Of a stretch of DNA of 64,000 nucleotides, positions 43,373 to 52,830 are shown piece after piece. A program made the position numbers and the translations under genes. This stretch comes from CATQHD01 sp965243165 (lineage in GTDB: Bacteria > Actinomycetota > Acidimicrobiia > Spongiisociales > Spongiisociaceae): NCBI GenBank assembly GCA_965243165.1, contig OZ251535.1, positions 1,302,001-1,366,000 of the forward strand, read 5' to 3'. The notes below the pieces were generated by a model. The model was not told where the DNA came from and searched no databases. It was given only the letters and a program-made list of their open reading frames with translations. How positions within the stretch are numbered: the first letter of the stretch is position 1; every line of letters starts with the position of its first letter.

Positions 43373-44682
43373 AATGCTAAAGACATGTAGCTAGGCTTGT
43401 GGAGAAGGACAACACTCTCACGAAGCTCGATGCCATGCTTGGTATTCCAGCGTGTTCTAAATACATCAATAGAATCCAACGATAAACCTTCCATTGAGGC
43501 CGCATCAGCTAGCAACTTGTCTGATGGAACTTTTACACCGTTAAAGGCGGAATCTCCTATCACAATCGCAACGGTTCCTCCGGGGGCTAGTATGGTGGCC
43601 CAGTTTTTGAAAACGATACGCATTCCACCAAAGTATTGGGCTATCATTTCAGCAGCATCCCAACCCCAGTTTCGGCCTTTTAATGTTTCTTTGATAGGAA
43701 CATATATATCTTTGACTCCTGGTATTTCTAGGCCATATTTTCTTTGCCATTCGTTTGATCTATACACAAGTTTGACGCTAGAAGAAATCATTTTTTTCTT
43801 GAGGTTTGTGAGTTCTTTAGTGCTGTTTATATATTCCAACAGTAAAAGTTCTAGACGGGTCTGATGAACGTATTCCATATCGTTTGGATAGGGTGGTGAA
43901 GTGAAGATGAGATCTGCTGTTTGTGGTCCAACATAACGCGCATCTCCTATGGAAACTTTGGCGGACGCAGAGTATTCATCAGCTGTTAGTGATCGATAAT
44001 CACTAATCATACCTAGAGCACGCTCCTTGAAGGATTGCACAACAGGGTAGTCAATGTGTGGCCGCGTTTCATAACATATATTGGGCCTAAATGTCATATT
44101 AGAGGCAGGTATCAGAATACTGGCCGCTGCCAAACGAAGAAACCTCCTTACTTGTGAGTTTTTTATTTCTTCAACTGCTTTGAGAAGCTCATGAACTCGT
44201 ACCGCTACTCTAGGAGCGATCCACTTGGACAATTTTTTGTCTGACAAATATAAAGATTTGTTGGCATTGATTTGATGATCATATTCATCCCATTGGATCC
44301 GTAATCCGATCTCGGGTTCGGAGGCCTTGGACGTGGATAGTTGATTTAAAACGGAATAGAGCTCTTGCTCAATATCTGAAGTGTCAAGAGACCAGTCTGT
44401 TTTGACCCGTGCGACATCAACCATAAAAGGACTTATATCATAACCTATACTGTTGCAGCCGAGTAGCTTTGCTGCTACAAGGGTTGTCCCTGATCCAGAG
44501 AAGGGTTCCCAAATCTTATCACCAGGTTTGCATAGCTGTTTTAACCACTCAAGGGCGAATTGGCCGGTAAAATCTTGGATGTAATGATACCAGCCAAATA
44601 TACCATCACCAGTTCCGTTTGTAGTCTGCCGAGATTTTAGAGCAGATGCTGGTGAAGCCAACTTTAGTGTTTCTTGGTACAT
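43369..44682 (-). CDS. DNA methyltransferase of a type II restriction-modification system
   Basis: 437 residues from ATG 44682, preferred because TTGGAG lies 6 nt upstream; a longer start at 44739 exists with a Shine-Dalgarno only one base away. The SAM motif is EPFSGSGTTLVAAKLLG (about 59-75) and the catalytic motif is TSPPYPNDMEY (about 262), as in N4-cytosine or N6-adenine amino-methyltransferases. It is translationally coupled to the NotI-type nuclease. With the nuclease broken it would be a solitary protector. Codon use is clearly AT-richer than the flanking genes, indicating horizontal transfer. Confidence 0.87.
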   Translation of the reverse strand: MYQETLKLASPASALKSRQTTNGTGDGIFGWYHYIQDFTGQFALEWLKQLCKPGDKIWEPFSGSGTTLVAAKLLGCNSIGYDISPFMVDVARVKTDWSLDTSDIEQELYSVLNQLSTSKASEPEIGLRIQWDEYDHQINANKSLYLSDKKLSKWIAPRVAVRVHELLKAVEEIKNSQVRRFLRLAAASILIPASNMTFRPNICYETRPHIDYPVVQSFKERALGMISDYRSLTADEYSASAKVSIGDARYVGPQTADLIFTSPPYPNDMEYVHQTRLELLLLEYINSTKELTNLKKKMISSSVKLVYRSNEWQRKYGLEIPGVKDIYVPIKETLKGRNWGWDAAEMIAQYFGGMRIVFKNWATILAPGGTVAIVIGDSAFNGVKVPSDKLLADAASMEGLSLDSIDVFRTRWNTKHGIELRESVVLLHKPSYMSLAL

Positions 44683-44954
44683 TGTGGACTCCAAGTGTCT
44701 GGGTGAAGGGCATGCAACTTCACCCGTTAAACTTTCCATTCCTCACCAGCGTGATGATACCAGCATGATAGCGGCCGGGTGTGACAAGTCCGCGGAAGAA
44801 GTTGGCGGGGACGAGCCGAGCGGGACAAGCGGCACGCGGCCAAGTTGGGGAATCCTATCGGTGCGGGCAGCACAACCGGCAGCAACCAATTGTCAGAACG
44901 CGCGGTAGGATGCTCGCAGAACGCGCGATAGGCCTGGCTGGGAGGTGCGGCTTC

Positions 44955-46193
44955 ATGCGGGAGCGTCATCTGGAGCGGGTGATCCGCCGCGCTCTGGGTT
45001 CATTTCGGGTGGTGATGATCCAGGGCGCCCGCCAGACGGGCAAGACCACCCTGGCCCGGCGGGTGGGCGCGTCCGGGACTTTCCTCAGCCTCGATGACGA
45101 CGATCTGCTGAGGGCGGCGCGCCGCGATCCGAAGGGCTTCATCGCCGAGCATCCCAGGCCGGTGGTGATCGATGAAGTGCAGCGGGCGGGCGACCCGTTG
45201 GTGAGGGCCGTCAAGATGGCTGTGGACAGAGACCCTTCCCCAGGGGGGTTTTTGCTCACCGGATCGGCGGACTTCCTGACTGTTCCCGGCATCAGCGAGT
45301 CCCTGGCCGGGCGGATGGTGATCTTCGAGCTGCACCCCTTCTCTCAGGGTGAGGCCGAGGGCCGCGAAGAAGGGTTCCTGCGCCGGTTGTTCCAAGCTCC
45401 CGATTCACTCCGGTCCGCTTCGGGCGCCGGGCTGCCCTCCTCGGAGTACGCCCGCCGGATCTGCGCGGGCGGGTATCCCGAGCCGTTCGAAATGGATGAT
45501 CTCGACCGGCGGCGGTGGTTCGACGCCTACGCGAGCACCAGCACATCCCGCGACGCGGCCGAGCTCACAGGTGCGCGCCGAACCCGGGAGATGCCCCGCC
45601 TGCTCCGGCTGTTGGCCGCCCGCACCGCCGGAGAGCTGGTGGTGAGCAGCGTCCACCGTGAGATCGGCTTCGGCAGCATCAACACCACGTCCGACTACCT
45701 GGCTCACCTCGAGATGATTCGCCTCATCGCCCTGCTACCCGCCTGGTCCGCCAACCTGGGCGCCCGCGTGCGGCGCCGCCCCAAGGTCTACATCACCGAC
45801 ACCGGACTCGCCGCCGCCCTGCTCGGGAAAGATCAGGCCGCTCTGGCATGGCCCGCCGACCGGGCCCGCGGCCAGTTGTTCGAGACCTTTGCTGTCAACG
45901 AGCTGCGCCGCCAGGCGGGTTGGTCGGACTTCCGCGTCGACTTCTTCCATTACCGGGACCGGAACGGCCGGGAGATCGACCTCATCTGCGAGGCCCCCGA
46001 CGGGCGGGCCGCCGCCGTCGAGGTGAAAGCCGCCGCCTCTGCCCGCCCGGAACACGCCGCCCACATCGCCTGGCTGAGAGACAGACTCGGCGGCCGTTTC
46101 ACCGCCGGCGTCGTGCTCTACACCGGCGCCTCGGCCCTGCCCCTCGGAGACCGCATCACCGCCCTGCCCCTCGCCGCTCTCTGGGAGGCATGA
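44955..46193 (+). CDS. AAA_14/DUF4143 family ATPase
   Basis: 412 residues from ATG 44955, chosen for GGGAGG about 10 nt upstream; the frame is open further but without support. Walker A is GARQTGKTT (residues 24-32), Walker B is PVVIDEVQRA, and there is a sensor-like LLTGSADF. The C-terminal DUF4143 domain carries a PD-(D/E)xK-like signature: ITDTGLAAALLG, FETFAVNEL, then FFHYRDRNGREIDLI and VEVKAA. These proteins are widespread, often mobile and sometimes defence-linked. Function is unproven. It lies beside the restriction-modification genes. Confidence 0.85.
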   Translation: MRERHLERVIRRALGSFRVVMIQGARQTGKTTLARRVGASGTFLSLDDDDLLRAARRDPKGFIAEHPRPVVIDEVQRAGDPLVRAVKMAVDRDPSPGGFLLTGSADFLTVPGISESLAGRMVIFELHPFSQGEAEGREEGFLRRLFQAPDSLRSASGAGLPSSEYARRICAGGYPEPFEMDDLDRRRWFDAYASTSTSRDAAELTGARRTREMPRLLRLLAARTAGELVVSSVHREIGFGSINTTSDYLAHLEMIRLIALLPAWSANLGARVRRRPKVYITDTGLAAALLGKDQAALAWPADRARGQLFETFAVNELRRQAGWSDFRVDFFHYRDRNGREIDLICEAPDGRAAAVEVKAAASARPEHAAHIAWLRDRLGGRFTAGVVLYTGASALPLGDRITALPLAALWEA

Positions 46194-46338
46194 CCAGAAG
46201 GGGGCCTCCGACCGCAGGCGGCAGCGGCAGCGGCGAGTAGGCCGGGCGTCCGCTCTCCGGCTATCATCGGCCTCCCGCTGCAAGCCCCCGTACTTCAAAG
46301 GCAGCGGTGCATGACCCGGCTTCGAAAGGTGCGTCCGC

Positions 46339-47337
46339 ATGATCATTCCAGCCCAGCAAACCGCTGATCTGTCGGCGGTGTGCGGCCCGCAGGGGAGCCT
46401 GGTGTGCGAGAGCGTCTACGAATGGTCCAACAGCCGGCTGCTGGCCCAACTGGCGTCATGGTTCGTAGAGCGCGGGTTGGCGGTGCTTTTGATACTGCTG
46501 GGCGGCTGGATCGTGTCCCGCATCGTCAAGCGGGCTATCGCCCATTTTACCCAGCGCATCGACCGGCCTTCGCTGCGGGATGTTGGACGCGACCCGACGG
46601 TTTCGGTGGAAGTGGACAAGCTGCGGGCCAAAGCCAGGGCCGAGACGCTCGCCGGGGTGTTCCGCAGCGTGGCGCTGATCTTCATATGGGTCTTCACGGC
46701 GCTGCTGGCCCTCGGACAGCTCGACATCAACCTGGGGCCGCTCATCGCAGGCGCCGGAATCGTCGGCATCGCCATCGGTTTCGGGGCGCAAGCCGTAGTG
46801 AGGGACTTCTTGAGCGGTGTGTTCATGATGATAGAGGACATCTACAGCGTCGGCGACGACATAGATTTTGGAAGAGGCCGGGGGACGGTGGAGAAGGTGA
46901 CGTTGAGGTCCACTTCTATCCGCACCCGCACGGGCGTGGTCTGGAACGTCCCCAACGGCCGGATAGAGTTCATAGCCAACTACTCCCAGCTGTGGGCGCG
47001 GGCGCAGATAGACGTACAGGTGCCGTACGGATGCGACCTGCGGGAGGCGATAGAAGTGATCCGCAAGGCCGGTGAAGAAATGTGGGGAGACCCCGAATGG
47101 GGAGGGGACGAACTGAGCGAGCCGCCCGAGGTCAAAGGCGTTCAAGAATTCGGGGAGTCCGGCGTCAGCATAAGGGTGAGGGCCAAGACCAAGCCCTCCG
47201 TGCAGTGGAGGACCGAACGCGAGCTGCGCCTGCGGATCAAAGAGGCGCTGCAGGCCGCCGGCATCGGGATACCGTTCCCGCACCGGACGTTGATCGTGCG
47301 GCGCGAGGAGGACGGCGGCGGAGGACCAGAAATATAG
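46339..47337 (+). CDS. MscS-family mechanosensitive channel
   Basis: 332 residues. Transmembrane segments lie at about 43-63 and 105-130. The pore helix is GPLIAGAGIVGIAIGFGAQAVVRDFLSGVFMM (Gly/Ala-rich, as in MscS TM3). The beta domain is EDIYSVGDDIDFGRGRGTVEKVTLRSTSIRT, ending NGRIEFIANYS. It opens under membrane tension to release osmolytes. The long loop between TM1 and TM2 is charged. It is transcribed alone, convergent with the amidohydrolase operon that ends 19 nt away. Confidence 0.9.
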   Translation: MIIPAQQTADLSAVCGPQGSLVCESVYEWSNSRLLAQLASWFVERGLAVLLILLGGWIVSRIVKRAIAHFTQRIDRPSLRDVGRDPTVSVEVDKLRAKARAETLAGVFRSVALIFIWVFTALLALGQLDINLGPLIAGAGIVGIAIGFGAQAVVRDFLSGVFMMIEDIYSVGDDIDFGRGRGTVEKVTLRSTSIRTRTGVVWNVPNGRIEFIANYSQLWARAQIDVQVPYGCDLREAIEVIRKAGEEMWGDPEWGGDELSEPPEVKGVQEFGESGVSIRVRAKTKPSVQWRTERELRLRIKEALQAAGIGIPFPHRTLIVRREEDGGGGPEI

Positions 47338-47356
47338 ACGGCCCGGAAATCTCCCG

Positions 47357-48706
47357 TCAGTTCCGGGCGAGGACCGAGTATTCACCCAGCCCGGCGCGGC
47401 GGACCAGCTCGCGGGCGAGGGGGCGGGAGCGTTCCACCGCTTCGGCCGGGTCCACATGGACCAGCTCCCCGCCGGCCACCGACCGCTCGCCCGCCACCCA
47501 AACGTCGGTGATGTCTCTCGGCCCCGCGCAGTAGACCACCGCCTGGAAAGGGTCGTGGATGTTGGCCAGCGCCGGAGAGTTGCCGTCGAAAACCACCAGA
47601 TCGGCCTGTTTGGAGGGCTCGATCGACCCCACCTCGCCGTCCACGCCGACGGCGCGGGCGCCTTCGATGGTGGCCATCGCCAAGGCGTCGCGGGCCGACA
47701 TGACGGTGGCCTGGAGCCGGTCGACCCGCTGCAGCAGGGGCGCCAGCTTCATGGCTTCCAGCATGTCTTGGCGGTCGTTGCTGGCCGGGCCGTCCACCCC
47801 GATGCCCACGTTCACCCCCAGGCGGCGCAGCTCCGGCACCGGACACACGCCCGACGCCAAGATCATGTTGGAGACCGGGTTGTGGGCCACCCCCACGCCG
47901 TGTTCGGCCAGCAGTTCCCGGTCGTCGCCGTCCACCCAGATGCAGTGGGCCGCCAGCGTCGGCGCCTCGAACAGCCCCAGATGAGCGCACTGGGCGATGG
48001 GGGAGCGTCCGGTGGCCGACCGGATCGCGGTTACCTCCTCCCGCACCTCGTGGAGGTGGATGTGGCTGCCGTGGACGGCGGCCAGCTCCAGCGACGCCTC
48101 CAGCAGCGGAGGCGACTGCGCCCCCAGCAGGGCGATCCCCGTGCGGAACCGGCTCAGGCGGCTGGCCTCGGCCGCTTCGCGCAGGGCGGCGTGTTCCTCG
48201 AGGATCGCCCCCAGCGCCGCCTGCCTCATCACGTCCGAGGCGCCGAACGACACCACCCCCCGCAGGCCCAGCTCGTCGAGGGCCTCTATGCACCCCGGCG
48301 TGACCGGAGGGTCGCCCGGATCGGACACGAACATCTCGTTGGCGGTGGTGACGCCGGTCAGCAGCATCTGCATGCCCGCCAACATGGTGCCCGCATACCC
48401 CATCTCCCTGGTGATGTGGCCGGCCATGGGGCTGACGATCCGCTCGATCCACTCCCAGAGGGTGAACTCCTCGCCGATGCCGGTGGTCAGCCCTTCCGAG
48501 AAGTGGCCGTGGGTGTTGACGAAGCCGGGGGTGACGACGGCGTCGGCGTCTCCGTACACCTTGTCGCCGGGGTGGCGGGCGCGCAGCTCCGCCCACGGAC
48601 CCACGGAGTCGATCACCCCGCCCGCCGCCCGCACCGCGCCGTTCTCCACGACGTCCGGGTCCGCCGAGGTCAGGATGTAACGCCCGCGCACCAAGATTCC
48701 GCTCAT
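47357..48706 (-). CDS. ATZ/TRZ-family amidohydrolase (deaminase-like)
   Basis: 449 residues, ATG overlapping the nitrilase stop by 4 nt. The metal ligands are HxH in NTHGHFSEG, HIHLHE, AAHCIW and the Asp in GIGVDGPASNDRQD. These are the marks of the atrazine-chlorohydrolase/8-oxoguanine-deaminase group, which removes amino or other groups from N-heterocycles. Last gene of the transporter-nitrilase operon, so its substrate is probably the product of uptake or nitrile hydrolysis (inference). Confidence 0.87.
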   Translation of the reverse strand: MSGILVRGRYILTSADPDVVENGAVRAAGGVIDSVGPWAELRARHPGDKVYGDADAVVTPGFVNTHGHFSEGLTTGIGEEFTLWEWIERIVSPMAGHITREMGYAGTMLAGMQMLLTGVTTANEMFVSDPGDPPVTPGCIEALDELGLRGVVSFGASDVMRQAALGAILEEHAALREAAEASRLSRFRTGIALLGAQSPPLLEASLELAAVHGSHIHLHEVREEVTAIRSATGRSPIAQCAHLGLFEAPTLAAHCIWVDGDDRELLAEHGVGVAHNPVSNMILASGVCPVPELRRLGVNVGIGVDGPASNDRQDMLEAMKLAPLLQRVDRLQATVMSARDALAMATIEGARAVGVDGEVGSIEPSKQADLVVFDGNSPALANIHDPFQAVVYCAGPRDITDVWVAGERSVAGGELVHVDPAEAVERSRPLARELVRRAGLGEYSVLARN

Positions 48707-49584
48707 TGCCGCCCCTGCTGATTCGCATCGGGCGGGGTGTGGAAGTCGTAGAGGCCGCCGCCCGGCTTCACCAAGTCCTCGTACAGCTCCGGCCGCCGGG
48801 CCCGCAGCAGGCCGGGGATGGAGGAGAAACCCTTCGGCTCCGCCATCGAGTCGTCGTGCGACCGCAGCCATTCCACCCGGTCGAGGTCTACGTCCGCCGT
48901 CAGCAGCTCCTCTGTTCCCGAGCCGGCGAGCACCCCTTCGGGGCCGGCGATCATCGCCGCGCCGGTTTCTCCGCCCCAGATGTTGTTGGTCATGGCGACG
49001 CAGCACAGGTTCTCTATGGCCCTGGCCCGAACGATGGTCTGCCAGTTCTCCGTGAGGGAGGTGAACCGGCCTCCGGCGGGCGAAAGGATCACCTGGGCGC
49101 CCCTGAGGGCCAGCACCCTGGCCGGCTCGGGTATCCAAAGCTCTGAACACACCGCGATCCCGAACTTCACGCCCCCCAGCTCGAACAGCCCCAGCGACTC
49201 GCCGGGCGCCACCCACACCCGGGTTTCATCGGGGGGCAAAGCAGCCGGATGCGCCCGCTTGGAGCGGATCAGCCGGCGCCCCTGCGAGTCCACGGTGTAC
49301 ACCACCAACCGGTAGTTGCCGTCCCGGCACCGCTCCATGCGGCTCCAGCACACCGCCGTTCCGCTGCGGCGGGCGGCGGCGGACATGGCCTGCTCGGCGT
49401 CGTAGGTGTCCTTGGGCCTGGTCAGCACCGGGCCGGGGTATCCCTCGGGAAAGAGGAGCAGTTCCGCCCCTAGGCCCGCCGCCCGGGCGACCAGCTCGGC
49501 CGCCCGGGCGACGTTCGCCTCGGCGTCGGGCCCCTCCAGCGTGCGCGGCTGCGCGACCGCCAGACGGAGGGAAGCCGCCGCCAT
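48703..49584 (-). CDS. Nitrilase-superfamily carbon-nitrogen hydrolase
   Basis: 293 residues from ATG 49584 with GGAGGGAGG just upstream. The catalytic triad is visible: Glu47 in LLFPEGYPG, Lys109 in RSKRAHP and Cys146 in IAVCSELW. The superfamily hydrolyses nitriles, amides or carbamoyl groups. RSKRAHPA differs from the usual K-x-x-L of aliphatic nitrilases, so the subclass is open. It sits 8 nt after a substrate-binding-protein gene and overlaps an amidohydrolase, forming one operon. Confidence 0.87.
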   Translation of the reverse strand: MAAASLRLAVAQPRTLEGPDAEANVARAAELVARAAGLGAELLLFPEGYPGPVLTRPKDTYDAEQAMSAAARRSGTAVCWSRMERCRDGNYRLVVYTVDSQGRRLIRSKRAHPAALPPDETRVWVAPGESLGLFELGGVKFGIAVCSELWIPEPARVLALRGAQVILSPAGGRFTSLTENWQTIVRARAIENLCCVAMTNNIWGGETGAAMIAGPEGVLAGSGTEELLTADVDLDRVEWLRSHDDSMAEPKGFSSIPGLLRARRPELYEDLVKPGGGLYDFHTPPDANQQGRQ

Positions 49585-49592
49585 CCTCCCTC

Positions 49593-51896
49593 CTACAGCC
49601 CGATGGCGGGGTCGATGAATCGGTTGGTGGCGAGCTCGTCGGGCGCCAGGCCGCTTACGTTGGCGTCGGTTACTTCGTCGATGATGTTCAGGAGTTCTTG
49701 CACTCGGGACATCTCGAAGTCGCCGATGGTGTTGTTGGGGCCGTTGCCCATGATTCCCAGGTCGAGCATGGTTTCCACGGCGAACTCGGCTACGCCCTGG
49801 GTGTAGACCCATCCGGTGTCGTAGGTGTCGACCAGTTCCAGGATGAGGTCGATGGTCTCCGCCGGGTCGGCCAGGAAGTCCACGTGGGCCTGCTGGAGGA
49901 TGGGCACGACCTTGCTCAGGCATTCGGAGTACTCGTCTATGTCGCCGGCGCGCAGGCCCATGGCCTGGAAGTACTCGCGGAAGCCGGTGTCGTGGATGAG
50001 CTGGGTGCGGACCGGTTTGCCCCATTCGGGAACGTCGTACTGGTAGATGTACGGCTCGGCGGTGGCGAATCCGGCTTCGGCCACCGATCCTCCGGCGCCG
50101 ATGAAGGCGGCCGGTTTGGGTTGGTCGGTGAGGTCCATCTGGGATTCGTCCATGATGCCTTCGGCGATCCACCAGTCATGGAACACGTCGGGGCGGCCCA
50201 ACAGGATGGTTGCCTCTTCGTCTTTGAGGTCGGCGATCTCGGAGACGTTGGGGTAGGTCTCGGGGTCCCAGTAGACGGCGAAGGCGCTCTTGTCGAAGGT
50301 GGCCATCACGCTGACTACTTTCAGGTCTTCCCAGGTGGCCATTGCTTCGGTCAGGCGGACGAAGCCCATGAAGATGTCTTGGTCCTGGTAGAGCAGGGAC
50401 TGCACCGGTTGGAAGCCGACTGCGAACCCGCCGATGCGGACCTCGATGTCGATGCCGGTGTCGACCCCGCCCGCGGTGAGCGGCCCGGTGACGGCTTTCT
50501 TGTCGTTGTCGATGGTGTAGCCGCCGCCTACCAGCTCGTACACGCCGCCGTGTTCCGACTCGGGTTCCCAGTCCAGCTGAACGACCAACGGATCAGGACA
50601 GAGACCAGCCAAAGACCCAGCCAAAGACACGGCATCCGCCGTCATGCCCTCGTCCACTCCGATGGCGGGGTCGATGAATCGGTTGGTGGCGAGCTCGTCG
50701 GGCGCCAGGCCGCTTACGTTGGCGTCGGTTACTTCGTCGATGATGTTGAGGAGTTCTTGCACTCGGGACATCTCGAAGTCGCCGATGGTGTTGTTGGGGC
50801 CGTTGCCCATGATTCCCAGGTCGAGCATGGTTTCCACGGCGAACTCGGCTACGCCCTGGGTGTAGACCCATCCGGTGTCGTAGGTGTCGACCAGTTCCAG
50901 GATGAGGCCGATGGTCTCCGCCGGGTCGGCCAGGAAGTCCACGTGGGCCTGCTGGAGGATGGGCACGACCTTGCTCAGGCATTCGGAGTACTCGTCTATG
51001 TCGCCGGCGCGCAGGCCCATGGCCTGGAAGTACTCGCGGAAGCCGGTGTCGTGGATGAGCTGGGTGCGGACCGGTTTGCCCCATTCGGGAACGTCGTACT
51101 GGTAGATGTACGGCTCGGCGGTGGCGAATCCGGCTTCGGCCACCGATCCTCCGGCGCCGATGAAGGCGGCCGGTTTGGGTTGGTCGGTGAGGTCCATCTG
51201 GGATTCGTCCATGATGCCTTCGGCGATCCACCAGTCATGGAACACGTCGGGGCGGCCCAACAGGATGGTTGCCTCTTCGTCTTTGAGGTCGGCGATCTCG
51301 GAGACGTTGGGGTAGGTCTCGGGGTCCCAGTAGACGGCGAAGGCGCTCTTGTCGAAGGTGGCCATCACGCTGACTACTTTCAGGTCTTCCCAGGTGGCCA
51401 TTGCTTCGGTCAGGCGGACGAAGCCCATGAAGATGTCTTGGTCCTGGTAGAGCAGGGACTGCACCGGTTGGAAGCCGACTGCGAACCCGCCGATGCGGAC
51501 CTCGATGTCGATGCCGGTGTCGACCCCGCCCGCGGTGAGCGGCCCGGTGACGGCTTTCTTGTCGTTGTCGATGGTGTAGCCGCCGCCTACCAGCTCGTAC
51601 ACGCCGCCGTGTTCCGACTCGGGTTCCCAGTCCAGCTGAACGACCAACGGATCAGGACAGAGACCAGCCAAAGACCCAGCCTCCGCTGCTCCGTCGTCCG
51701 CCGCCGCGGCGGTTTCGGCAGGCGCTTCGGCGACGGTGTCGGCTGGGGCCTCGGCGGTGGTTTCGGCGGGCGCCGGCGCCTGGGTTGGGGCGGTCGTCTC
51801 CGCCGGCTCATCGCCTCCGCAGGCCGCCGCTGCCAGCGCCGTCACAGCCGCCAATCCGATCCAAACGGTCAGTCGTTTCGAGCGTCTCCTGTACAT
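49593..51896 (-). CDS. ABC substrate-binding lipoprotein with two near-identical domains
   Basis: 767 residues from ATG 51896 (AGGAG upstream). The lipobox ends AAAAC, followed by an Ala/Glu/Thr/Pro linker. Two consecutive NMT1/THI5-like solute-binding domains of about 340 residues follow, each beginning SLAGLCPDPLVVQLDWEPE and ending TNRFIDPAIG, joined by VDEGMTADAVSLA. The halves differ at only a few positions (for example AETIGLI versus AETIDLI). Normal family members are single-domain, about 380 residues. The gene lies after the permease and ATPase of the same transporter. The ligand is probably a nitrile, pyrimidine precursor or similar, judged from the downstream hydrolases. Confidence 0.88.
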   Translation of the reverse strand: MYRRRSKRLTVWIGLAAVTALAAAACGGDEPAETTAPTQAPAPAETTAEAPADTVAEAPAETAAAADDGAAEAGSLAGLCPDPLVVQLDWEPESEHGGVYELVGGGYTIDNDKKAVTGPLTAGGVDTGIDIEVRIGGFAVGFQPVQSLLYQDQDIFMGFVRLTEAMATWEDLKVVSVMATFDKSAFAVYWDPETYPNVSEIADLKDEEATILLGRPDVFHDWWIAEGIMDESQMDLTDQPKPAAFIGAGGSVAEAGFATAEPYIYQYDVPEWGKPVRTQLIHDTGFREYFQAMGLRAGDIDEYSECLSKVVPILQQAHVDFLADPAETIGLILELVDTYDTGWVYTQGVAEFAVETMLDLGIMGNGPNNTIGDFEMSRVQELLNIIDEVTDANVSGLAPDELATNRFIDPAIGVDEGMTADAVSLAGSLAGLCPDPLVVQLDWEPESEHGGVYELVGGGYTIDNDKKAVTGPLTAGGVDTGIDIEVRIGGFAVGFQPVQSLLYQDQDIFMGFVRLTEAMATWEDLKVVSVMATFDKSAFAVYWDPETYPNVSEIADLKDEEATILLGRPDVFHDWWIAEGIMDESQMDLTDQPKPAAFIGAGGSVAEAGFATAEPYIYQYDVPEWGKPVRTQLIHDTGFREYFQAMGLRAGDIDEYSECLSKVVPILQQAHVDFLADPAETIDLILELVDTYDTGWVYTQGVAEFAVETMLDLGIMGNGPNNTIGDFEMSRVQELLNIIDEVTDANVSGLAPDELATNRFIDPAIGL
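49605..51681 (-). repeat. Tandem intragenic duplication, 1059-bp period
   Basis: Positions 49605-50622 recur at 50664-51681 with a constant 1059-bp offset and only a handful of mismatches (for example 49848 region GTCGATGG versus GCCGATGG, and TTCAGGA versus TTGAGGA near 49690/50749). The period is divisible by three, so the frame is kept. The near identity at synonymous sites shows a very recent event or continuing homogenisation. Confidence 0.92.
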
Positions 51897-51975
51897 CACA
51901 ACTCCTTTTGCCTCGACCGGGCAGGTGTCCTCATGCTTTCTTTTCGTAATCCTACGTCAGCGGTCTTCCCTCCGG

Positions 51976-52830
51976 TTATTCCTTTCGTTCGTCTGCCCAC
52001 GAGGGATCCCAGTGGCCGACGGCGCGGCGGCCCAGCACCCCGAACAGCCAGAAGGCCGCCACCCCCAGCAGGCAGGCGGCGAACACGGCGGCCAGCAGCT
52101 CCTCGCTCCGCAGCCGGCGGCTGTAACGGTCGAGCAGGATTCCCAGGCCCGGCCGGCCCCGGCCGAAGAAGAAGTCCCCCACGATGGCGCCGATCACCGA
52201 CAGCCCCGCCGAAGTCCTGAGGCCGGTGAATATCAGCGGGCGGGCGGCGGGGATCTGCAGCCGGAAGGCCCTGGTCCACCGGCCGGCGTTGTGGAGGGTG
52301 AGCAGGGCGTGCAGTTTCGGTTCCACCCCTTGGAGGCCGGTCAGCGTGTTGATGACGATGGGGAAGAGGGCGATGATCACGCACACCGTTACCCGCGACA
52401 TCAGGCCGAAGCCGAACCAGAACCCGAGCAGCGGCACCAGCGCCAGGATCGGCACCGTCTGGGAGACCACCGCCCACGGGTAGAGGGAGCGCTCGATCCA
52501 TTTGGCCTGGCTCATGACCAGCGCCATCGAAAACCCGAGCGCGAAGGCGATGGCCAGCCCCAGTACGGAGACGACCGCGGTCTGGTAGAGGCCGCCCAGT
52601 ATTTCCAGCAGGACCTCGCCGTCGAGGATTCCTTCTAGAACAACGCCGTGAGGGGGGGGAAGGAGGAACCGGCGGTCGGGTTCGAGGACGAAGTAGGTTA
52701 CCCCGTACCAGATGAGGACGATCAGCAGGGCGACCAGGGTGGGCGGGGCGGCGGCCCTGACCAAGCGCCCCGCTCCGCCTCCGGTCTGCTGCGGTTCGGC
52801 GGCGGGGCGGTCGTTGGAGTCGCTGCTCAT
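51976..52830 (-). CDS. ABC transporter permease (SsuC/TauC type)
   Basis: 284 residues with six hydrophobic segments. The EAA-like loop is visible around FRLQIPAARPLIFTGLRTSAGLSVIGAIVGDFF, as in nitrate/sulfonate/taurine and thiamine-precursor permeases. It overlaps the ATPase gene by 4 nt (ATGA) and is followed 79 nt later by the binding protein. It forms the membrane channel of this importer. Confidence 0.9.
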   Translation of the reverse strand: MSSDSNDRPAAEPQQTGGGAGRLVRAAAPPTLVALLIVLIWYGVTYFVLEPDRRFLLPPPHGVVLEGILDGEVLLEILGGLYQTAVVSVLGLAIAFALGFSMALVMSQAKWIERSLYPWAVVSQTVPILALVPLLGFWFGFGLMSRVTVCVIIALFPIVINTLTGLQGVEPKLHALLTLHNAGRWTRAFRLQIPAARPLIFTGLRTSAGLSVIGAIVGDFFFGRGRPGLGILLDRYSRRLRSEELLAAVFAACLLGVAAFWLFGVLGRRAVGHWDPSWADERKE

